Shown one piece after another: positions 56,476 through 64,000 of a DNA stretch of 64,000 nt; within the stretch, counting starts at the first letter, position 1; each line of letters starts with the position of its first letter. The notes below the pieces were generated by a model, which saw nothing but the letters and a program-made list of their open reading frames with translations, made no database searches and had not been told where the DNA came from. The position numbers were made by a program, and so were the translations under genes. The stretch covers positions 16,616,001 through 16,680,000 of the forward strand of contig JAMPIQ010000002.1 in NCBI GenBank assembly GCA_024699855.1, given 5' to 3'. The stretch comes from Aphelenchoides besseyi (taxonomy: Eukaryota > Nematoda > Chromadorea > Rhabditida > Aphelenchoididae).

Positions 56476-58148
56476 GTACCTTTCTTCATGTCGTTTTCTT
56501 GCCATAGTGGTTTAGCGATGTCTTGTTTCTATTCGTGTGTGGTCAACTTTAATTTGTACCACGTTTCCGCTAAGTTATTGTGAAGCTCCATCTTTCGTTT
56601 ATTATAATTGTTGTTTCTTCATCTCTGTGTCAATCAATAAGTATATTGTCTCTATAAAATAAACTATTGTTACAAAAACTGACCACCCAATTCGTTCACT
56701 AAACTGAAGGGTTCTCAACATTTGAGAAATTCTCACTGAATTCGTTGTTTTATCAATAAGAATTGCCCTGTGAATGAACACATCTAGCTCATACAAGAAC
56801 AATGAAATGACAAGCGAAAGGTTCAGAATATTGTAGTAACATTTCTGCTCTACTTTGTCAATTGGAAGCAATTTCAGGGCGTAAAACGAGACTAGTAAGT
56901 TCTTTTACATTAGAAACTAAAGCCGTGATTAGCAACCAGTTGAGTTCATTTTTTCCAACAACTCTGATCTGGAGTGACTGTGCAATCATAATTAGTTTGC
57001 CGGACAGGCAAACCTCCAAAAATTGATAATCTCTTTATCACATACAATCTCGAGGATCTTTTTCGGCGGTTGATTCAGGGCATCGGTTACATGAGATTAC
57101 TGAACGACTGAAAGTCTGGGTTGAAGTGCTCTTTGATCCTCGAATGAACGGATGGGTCAGGAAACAAGTAGACAGCGAAAATAATCATTCCCCCACACAC
57201 TCTCTTCTCTACGCCTATAACCGGGTCAAAGTCTTGTGCAGATAGCCAACCTTCTATGGACTCTTTGCAATCACTTTTCATGTCGACACGCGGAAACTGA
57301 CTTTTGAGCTTAAACTCTCAACTGCAGAGAATTTTCAAGACCTTCGAATTAGTATAGTCTCTAGTAATCTTATTAGGCAAATGATTGTTATCGTTGCCTT
57401 TAACAACAGCAAAACAAAAATGAAACAAGATTGTTGACTGCAGAAATCTGTTAACACACGATATTGACTAATAAAACCAGCTTCATACTCCATTCATTGG
57501 TTATTGTGTCATTTGAACTGTTCAATGTCTTCATGATCGCAAGTTGGCTGCTTCAAAATGACCGTTCATCTCTTCATCAACACAAACAACTCTTCTGTGA
57601 TCATATAGTCAAATGAGGTCTATCATTGAAGCCGGTTGATTGTGGAAGATGCTCAACAGTGCTGAAATGAATTTGGGCACATTCATATTCCGATGGCCCC
57701 TGAAGAGAAGCTGAGAATGAAACTTTTTGGGGATCAAATTGCCATCTACAGTTGATTTCTGTAGCATCAGAACTTCTGTTTATGAAAACAAGTAAATCGA
57801 TTCGAATTAAATGAACACACGACACTGTTGCTCGGCCGTTCTTTTCCGCCGTCTGTAGTCATTTTTGGTCGAAGGATCCAGCACACAAACCAACGGGTTT
57901 ACAATTCGTCAACCAGGTGCTAAGAATCGATTCTTGTTCCTGGTTGTAATTGACCACAGGGCTTCAAAATGTTATCACATACGAATTCTTATTCAGCAAG
58001 AAGTTCCAATGGAAATATCGAATAGTGTTTATTGCGAATTAAGTCGAAAGTTCGTGAAGCTACAAATGAGCTGATGCAGACCTCTTGAAGTGGTGTTTTT
58101 GTTGGACAAATCGTGAACGAAGCAACGAAGCACGATCGCAGATTCCTT
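56476..58148. other. Intergenic; possible membrane-protein remnant
   Basis: The PDI 3' untranslated region probably ends after AATAAA at about 56658. A minus-strand frame at 56602-56871 has two hydrophobic stretches (LSLVISLFLYELDVF, VFVTIVYFIETIYLL) but no partner exons. A frame at 57087-57281 (-) is protein-like but unassigned. The left copy of an inverted repeat lies at 57481-57672. Confidence 0.35.
57481..57672 (+). repeat. Inverted repeat, left copy
   Basis: About 192 bp that recur in reverse complement at 60212-60404 with roughly 85-90% identity. Shared blocks include TGATCATATAGTCAAATGAG and the GCCGGTTGATTGTGGAAG run. The two copies bracket the unknown gene at 58149-59301. They are not obviously transposon termini. 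Confidence 0.75.
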
Positions 58149-59301
58149 TCAATCTTCGTGGACATGCACGTCGTGCCAACGCAGTGAGTGTTTCGGGACG
58201 ACTGAAATTGAAAGTATTCGGGTTATCAGATCAAACACAAACTTGAGAGTGTAGCGAAATGATGTTAGTAGTTGTTGATTCAACAGTAAACTGAGCTTCT
58301 TTGTATAAATAGTCAAAATGCCGTCCTCAACTCCCATTGCTTCTACTATCGGTGCGACACTTGATCTCAACAAGCAAGTCCTGTATTGGTCGTTGAGCAG
58401 ATTGTACACGAACAAATAACAGCAATCAAACGGCAACCCCGGTTGTTGATAGGAAGTAATGTACAAATAATCGGACTTCGCGACAAAGTTGAGGAAAAAG
58501 TGACGAGCAGGTTTGATCTGAAATGCGAAACTACAACTTCGATTTCAGATTATGGCCTACTTCTTTTATATTCAGTTTGGAAATCGTGAGAATCGGCAGT
58601 CCATTGGAATCGAAGGTATTGGTTGTTGGATTCAAGTCAATAAAACTAATGCCATCGGTAATGCGAGCATCGTCGTAATGTACGAAATAGATTCTTCCTC
58701 TGTGAAATTGATGTTTCAATCCATGTCCATTAACTGAAGTCAAGACACGACCAATAGGTGTAGTAGCTCGAGTCGTTAAGTTGTACCAGTACAAAACCAT
58801 TTGCCCCGACTCTTCGAGACGATTTTCTAACACAACAAACAACGTCGAGCTATTGGCCGCGACAAATAGAATATTGAAATTTAACCATCTTTCTTCGAGT
58901 ATTCGATTCGTTTCATCAGTGATTGGAGTAATCTTTGTCGTCAGTGAAGTGAAGGTGGGGTCGAATTTCAAAGAGGTCCAATGATACTCTCTTCCTTTTA
59001 GTCCAATAAAAACCACGCGATCTCCATTTTCGAGGTAATATCTAGGAAAATGATCAGCGCGGTAGTTCTTTTTTGAGATGATTGTCCTAAAAGACCTTCC
59101 AGTAATAATGGTTCTCCAATGAACTTACGTGAAGTCTCCGGTGTAGCTGTCGTTGACGGTAACTGAGTTTTTGTATGGACACAGTTCGTATAGAAAACGG
59201 CCATCGGCTGTGCACAGATAACGACACGGATTCAGATATTCGTTTTGCAAGAAACGACAAGACTCAACGGCGTTCAAAATCGTTGGTTGAACGGCGGACA
59301 T
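58149..59301 (-). CDS. Unknown 355-residue protein, possibly beta-propeller-like
   Basis: Three minus-strand exons (59129-59301, 58561-59086, 58149-58517) join in frame to 1,068 bp. The start is the first ATG (59301) after a short purine-rich leader; no signal peptide is seen. The N-terminal part has spaced cysteines (SCRFLQNEYLNPCRYLC, ELCPYKNS). The rest alternates short beta-strand-like blocks ending in aromatic residues (RVVFIGLKGREYHW, NILFVAANSSTLFVVLENR, RIYFVHYDDARI, YLYITSYQQPG), as in a propeller. No family is recognised. An alternative splice near 58190-58230 would skip the last 25 codons and extend a Cys-rich frame instead; I prefer the simpler stop at 58149. Confidence 0.6.
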
Positions 59302-60211
59302 CTTTCAACAAAAGAGTGAGCTAGTGAACGGCGCGTTTGGTCACAAGCTCAGAGAGTGGCGCCCTGGAAGTCGGTACGAAAGCTAGGGTATCTAACGCAC
59401 TGGCCAAAAAGCTCTCAGTCGTTGGGCGAAAGAGATCGTCGCATACGCACAGCCTTGAAGCTCAAACCCAACAAACTACTTGTGCCTCGATCTGCTATCT
59501 CTTAGTGCGTTCCACTATCCTGATTTGTAGTCTACAGCACTCGCTTGTGTTCTGATTGCTGGTTTTGATAACTCCAACTGTTTTCTGAGACAACAATTCG
59601 TTTGAATTATGATGTTTGTGTACATGAATTGTTTACAGCGAACTACCAAGTCACTTCTTGCACCGCTTCTAAACACGTTTGGCTTCACAATATTCTTAAT
59701 CGTTGTACAAACTAAAGAGTATTAACGACTTCACGGTGCAACAATCACAAAACTGAATCACAGGATCAGATCCCAAAACTTACACGGAATTACTTTCACT
59801 TGTGTAATAATGCGAATCGTCGGCCGTGACAACGAGAACCCAAATGCTTGTGACGAAAATCCACGAAGCGAGTTGACCAAACATTTTGTCGTTAAGAAGA
59901 TAGCAGAAAGGGATATAGTTGCAGCTGGAACACAAACGATGAGAACAGAAGTAATAAGAAGACACGGAAAGACCACGAAAAGAAACGACGAGTCGAAACT
60001 CGGAGACAACCGCCAACTGAGCAGAGGAAATGGAAATTGGGAACTGAAAAAGAGCTCCCCAAATGACACAAAAGAGATCCGAAGACTGACGATTGGAGAC
60101 GAAAATCTCGTTTAAGCAGTCCGTGAATATGCAAATTCACTCGGCAATTCATAAGATGCTGATGCGAACTTGTTGTCGGAAGTCATGAGTCACCAGATGT
60201 TATTGGGATCG
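59302..60211. other. Intergenic; possible secreted-peptide exon at 59780-59884 (-)
   Basis: On the minus strand an ATG at 59884 opens a signal-peptide-like frame (FGQLASWIFVTSIWVLVVTA then DDSHYYTSE) that reaches a GTAAGT donor near 59780. No convincing downstream exon was found; a short Cys-rich frame follows an acceptor near 59755 but the intron would be only 33 bp. Nothing else is recognised. Confidence 0.3.
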
Positions 60212-60404
60212 AAGTTCATTTCGGCAGTTTTGAGCACCTTCCACAATCAACCGGCTTCTTCGATGACCTCATTTGACTATATGATCACAGAAGAGTTGTT
60301 TGTGTTGATGAAGAGATAAACGTTCATTTTGAAGCAGCCGACTTGCGATCATGAAGACATTGAACGGTTCACATGACACAATAACCAATGATTGGAGTAT
60401 GAAG
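60212..60404 (-). repeat. Inverted repeat, right copy
   Basis: Reverse-complement partner of 57481-57672. It overlaps the start of an 85-codon plus-strand frame (60351-60608) of unknown nature. Confidence 0.75.
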
Positions 60405-60721
60405 TCGATTTTGTCCAGTGAGTTCTTAATCGACTTCTATGGTGAACGTCCTTTTCATTTCGTGCTTCTCACGCTCTTGTTTAACGGGAACTTTGTATCG
60501 TACGAATTGGATTTCGACAAACAGCTAAACGATTGTAATGATGAATACCAGGTTTTGGCCCAATCATCTTCAGATACGATTGCTTACGAAAAGAGATCAC
60601 ACCAATAGAGTTTTCACGCAGATCGAATAAACATTTCTGATTGTTTATTTACTTTAGTTTTGTACAACGAGTAAGAGTATTGTGAAGCCAAAGGTCTTAG
60701 AGCACAGAAATGACTCGGTAG

Positions 60722-61110
60722 TTAGTTTGTTGTCAACAATAAATAGGCAATCTCGAAAGCTTTCAATTGACCTTCCATATCACTAAAAACAAGTCATTGA
60801 CAGTTGAAGGAACTGAAACTCACAATTTCTTTTCATGCAACTCGACGTTTTGAAGCTCCATTGCTTTGAGTTCATTGCGGGTTTTGATCAGCTCCTCTTC
60901 GGCTTCGGTTTGTGCTGCTTTCGTATCATCCAATTCTTTTTGAACATCGGCCAGTTGTTCACGCAACTTCAACAACTCTTCAGCGGACTTGTCTTCCTAA
61001 ACAACACTCTGTAATCACGATTCCAACTAGGCCTTTCCATCACTCTTTGCGTTCTTCATGCCAGACAATGCGTTGTTATTGGCCAAAAGCTTCTCGTGAC
61101 TTAGTTTGTA
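60722..61110 (-). CDS. Coiled-coil protein, C-terminal exons (partial)
   Basis: Three consistent minus-strand exons (61033-61110, 60824-60996, 60722-60782) encode the end of a coiled-coil protein. It has Leu/Glu/Lys heptads (ELLKLREQLADVQKELDD, ELIKTRNELKAMELQN) and a short non-coiled tail ending AYLLLTTN. Joining the first two requires a GC donor (AAG then GCCTAG) and a 36-bp intron, shorter than usual, so that junction is doubtful. Upstream exons were not identified: the next sequence on this strand overlaps the leader region of the plus-strand SH2 gene. The family cannot be named from a generic coiled coil. Confidence 0.5.
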
Positions 61111-61274
61111 CTCAAGATACAATTTGTGGTCATTTCGGCGACTGACGAGGTAGAGACATAACCGGAAAGTCCTTCAACTGAGTAAACAAATCGGTCTTAC
61201 AAACAGTCGAATTGGTCTTTAGGTTACGTCCACGTTACGAGAAATATCGTGTTGAACGGCCATTGGATCCGTTC

Positions 61275-61770
61275 ATGCACTACTACATCGGTATATTGAG
61301 TCGTGCAGATGCTGAGCTTCGTTGCAACAAACCGGCCGCATTTGCGGTTTATCATCGTTTGCCTTCTCGTTTGACCACTTACGACAATCTTGAACCGCGT
61401 CTCAATCTCTACGTTGTCTACTGCACGAGTTGCAAAGAATATCGGCAAGCCTCCGAATTTCTAGTAATCCACTCTCTGATTTAGTCACTATCCCATCAAA
61501 ACTCGTTACGTCAAAACGAAGTCAAAGTTGGGAACTCCTGAAGAACAATGTCAAATTTACGTCAAACTTCCGGACAACAGCGCTCCGTATTTCCAAAGTT
61601 TGCAAGCGTTGGTTCGTTACTACGCCACCTACTCGTTCTTCAAGTCGCCGCTCAAAAATGGACAACCGGACATCTTTCCGTGGTGGTTACAATCATCTCG
61701 CGCTTCAAATACCAAAAACAACAACAAATCTGTCAGTGAAGTGTCCGCTTCTGAACATGAGATCCTTTGA
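61275..61770 (+). CDS. Small SH2-domain protein lacking the usual phosphotyrosine arginine
   Basis: Two exons (61275-61444 and 61485-61770) make 456 bp, 151 residues. The ATG chosen is the first after an acceptor-like TCTTTAG (61222). The same frame is open upstream and reads like protein (RPRYEKYRVERPLDPF), so an earlier exon is possible. The fold is recognisable as SH2: YYIGILSRADAEL for strand A and helix A, HYPIKTRYV around the conserved beta-D His, QIYVKLPD, then FQSLQALVRYYATYS for helix B. In strand B the expected FLVRES is FAVYHR, so the arginine that binds phosphotyrosine is missing. The intron keeps frame only with a GC donor (CG then GCAAGC). The C-terminus is Ser/Asn-rich. Confidence 0.7.
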
Positions 61771-61863
61771 ATGAAACTTTTTCTTTGCTTTCATTTATAC
61801 GTTTGAGTAACCAACTGATCACCATTTTGCTATTCTTGTACCTAATTCATTTATTCTCGTTCT

Positions 61864-62207
61864 TCAACAACATACTACACCTGGGACGAAAGACGTGAAA
61901 GCAGAAACCAATTGAGTGACAATTTCAACGTGTGAAACGGCGAATTGATTCCATTCGTTCAATTTGGCGATTTTGTCGAAGTTGTCGAGAACAAACTTCA
62001 TAGCTTCCTTTCTAAGAGCTAGCATGTGATCGAATTCGAAAGCCAATTTGAGGGCATCAAGAGCCGACTCAACGCACAAGTTGTCCGACATGCTTTCAAC
62101 AATCAAATCCTAATTTTTGGTCTACAATTCGTTTTTGTGCCAACACAAACCTGAATCTCATCGAGTTGGTAACGTCCAGCAATCGCGTAAAGTTCACTGT
62201 TTGCCAT
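61864..62207 (-). CDS. BACK-like helical protein (BTB-family C-terminal part), 100 residues
   Basis: Two minus-strand exons (62151-62207 and 61864-62109) join to 303 bp. The protein begins MANSELYAIAGRYQLDEIQ. This matches the segment after the BTB fold in MATH-BTB/SPOP-type proteins (ELYxLAxKYxLxxLQ). It continues as paired helices (ALDALKLAFEFDHMLALRKE, AMKFVLDNFDKIAKL) like a BACK/3-box region, which in full-length relatives contacts Cullin-3. No BTB or MATH exon was found upstream; an in-frame ATG sits right after AAAGAAG. It may be a truncated copy, or a small adaptor. An AATAAA just 18 bases before the ATG (minus strand) probably serves the upstream zinc-knuckle gene. Confidence 0.5.
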
Positions 62208-62440
62208 CTTCTTTAAAAACAAAGTTTATTGGCAATGACAAGTTACAACGCAACAAAAGTCGAAGGCAAAATAACTAATGCGATGAAAGATACAAAATAT
62301 TGTAATGGCAAGAGACAACTACAGAAATTGATTCGCTTTTAGACAACACACGGAGAGATTGATTGCTCGTCGCTTTTCGGTCCCACTTGCTATTGATCGC
62401 TACGTTCCGATCTACAAATAGTGTTCATTTATTGAGATTT

Positions 62441-62587
62441 TCAGCTCACTTCCCCATTTGCCCCAAAACGACAGTCGGCGTAGCGATGCACTAAAAATGA
62501 AATCAGTTATTTCTTTATCTTTTACCTTACTGTTTGGGCACTCATTGGTCTTATGCTCGTTGGTCTTACAGTCGTCGCAGTAACTTT
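62441..62587 (-). CDS. CCHC zinc-knuckle C-terminal exons (partial gene)
   Basis: Two minus-strand exons (62531-62587 and 62441-62490) join through a GTAAGG donor. They encode SYCDDCKTNEHKTNECPN (CX2CX4HX4C zinc knuckle) and a short tail to a stop at 62441. The form YCDxC...H....CP resembles the C-terminal knuckle of CLIP-170-type microtubule plus-end proteins, but no coiled coil or CAP-Gly domain was found upstream in the window, so the identity is uncertain. The preceding exon is not resolved; the candidate at about 62620-62665 does not give an open join. AATAAA at 62225-62230 (minus strand) is a likely 3' end signal. Confidence 0.4.
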
Positions 62588-64000
62588 CTGAAATGCTTTG
62601 ATTATTCTATTCATCGCGCTATTACATACGATTTTTTGGTCGAGTTTTTTGTTCTCATCCATTTTTAACACAAAACCAAAGAGACTAAACAGAATTATGT
62701 TTAATCAGGAATACGCGCACAAAACACGAACTCGCAAAAAAAACGCATGAGAACAACAATCTCCCGAACTTTCGAATTGACATGTTGAGCGGTTTGCTTA
62801 ACCGCTGAAATGTTGTCGGTCCGCCTCCTTTAGCAACCAAATCGCTGTTTACAAGCAGCGCCGTTTCTATTGATTTTTCATATTGCGTCATTTAACGGAG
62901 CGTCTCCTTTATGACGCTTGTTTTTATCTTAGTCCTGTGTATTTGAAGCGCAATCGAACTAACTGAGCGCTCAAAAAACGGGCGCCGAAGGAATGGGCGT
63001 TAAACTACGAATAGTTAGAGATGTTCGCTTCGAAAAAAGCGGGAACCGATGCGAACGAGCTTTGCAACGATCATTTTCATCGATCTCCTTAAGTCATCAA
63101 CACCGCGACACTTCGGGCGGAAGTCTACAGTAGCGAAAGACCTCCCAAAAACCTTTCCGTCTCGCGAACTCTGATTGGGCGCCGACCACACACACACCAG
63201 TGGGTTCCGTTGGGCGAATTCGGGGATACTTGCCGACTATGCATTTCGTTTATCAGTCATATCACGCGGATTATCATCGGTCGAGACAACGCTTTTGCAA
63301 TTCTTGTTGGCTCATCGAGATCGTTTTGAATGTTTTTGTATCTTCTGCTGATTCAAAGAACTAAGCTGCCACTGATTCTCGTATTCTTAGTGTACATGAA
63401 CCTCATCATGAAAACCGAATCCCTTTTGGTGAAACAGACGATCAAACTCATTTTCCCAATTAGCGATAAATTGACGGGCAACTGACGAGGTGGGCGATTG
63501 ATCAGCGGACGCTGTTAATTGCAGTTGCCGAAAAATTAACAAAAATTACTAAACGCTCCGCTTGTCGTCGGTTCCAATCTTCGGTGGTCGACGGCACCCT
63601 TCCAATCCACCACTCGAGCAGCTTCACTTTTGATCGTTTCGCTGATGAGTCGAATTTCTTTCGTTTTGTTCTTTTCTACGCGTGTCCGATTGTCGATTCG
63701 ATGATCTTGTTGGTTAGATTGACGACAAGAACTCGTGTTTATGTTCTGCGTACGTGACTTCTCGAGTTCTCTTTTGTAACCATTAGACAAGATCAACGTT
63801 CTTTTGTTTCGTTTTCCACGACCTTTTCTCTTCATTTAACTGAGCAGTGGGTTCCTCTAATCTCCAGTTCAGTTCCTGTTTACCACCACAGAGCTATTAG
63901 GCTCGTTCAAAGCATTGCGATCGTTCAAACGAACAGTTTGGCCCAAAAAAGCGTTGAAATTGCGACTTGAAACGTTAGCGGTGGAATTCGAAGGCGAATG
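62588..64000. other. No gene recognised
   Basis: Only short frames on both strands, none with a domain or consistent splice structure. It may contain upstream exons or the promoter of the zinc-knuckle gene, or the start of a gene beyond the window. Confidence 0.4.

Noticed and set aside
56602..56871. Two-helix membrane protein exon opposite the PDI 3' end
   Set aside because: Hydrophobic but isolated: no partner exons, and it overlaps the PDI untranslated region and polyadenylation site.

Overview
The window is nuclear DNA of a nematode, most likely from the rhabditid side of the phylum. Several things point there. Protein-coding genes are split by very short introns (mostly 38-47 bp) that end in TTTTAG or TTTCAG. 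A vitellogenin gene carries upstream copies of the worm vitellogenin motifs TGTCAAT and CTGATAA. Several start codons sit a few bases after a splice-acceptor-like TTTCAG/TTTTAG, as expected with spliced leaders. A Tc5-type transposon with a CTNAG target is present. The species cannot be named from sequence alone. There is no sign of bacterial genes, CRISPR arrays or operons of bacterial type.

Layout. Positions 1-13.5 kb are a transposon graveyard. There is a decayed BEL/Pao gag on the minus strand, split in two by a Tc5-like DNA transposon (3421-6290). A FLYWCH zinc-finger exon, a mariner relic (8175-9502) and a nearly intact RTE-type non-LTR retrotransposon (10400-13535, 12-bp target duplication) follow. 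From 15.5 to 31.5 kb the DNA is gene-dense: a vitellogenin promoter and nine-exon gene (+), a tandem CCCH zinc-finger gene (-), SMC1 of cohesin (+, 16 exons) head-to-head with the CCCH gene, and an SIK-type kinase (-, 11 exons) tail-to-tail with SMC1. A Hunchback/Ikaros-like zinc-finger gene (-) lies at 35.5-37.0 kb. After a 9.6-kb stretch with no recognisable gene comes a SAXO/MAP6-type microtubule protein gene with expanded repeats (46.6-50.4 kb, -). Protein disulfide isomerase (54.0-56.5 kb, +) has a small antisense spliced gene inside its long last intron. The right end (58-62.7 kb) holds small or partial genes: an unknown 355-residue protein (-), coiled-coil C-terminal exons (-), a small SH2 protein (+), a BACK-like protein (-) and a C-terminal zinc-knuckle fragment (-).

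How the genes relate. They are mostly unrelated housekeeping, developmental and yolk genes, each with its own promoter; CCCH/SMC1 and SAXO/PDI are divergent pairs. Gene models were built by joining open frames across GT-AG introns. For the complete models the exon lengths sum to a multiple of three, which is strong internal support. Two or three introns seem to need a GC donor.

Limits: no alignments or database searches were run. Family names rest on motifs visible in the translations. Transposon ages, expression and the fate of frameshifted copies are inferences.
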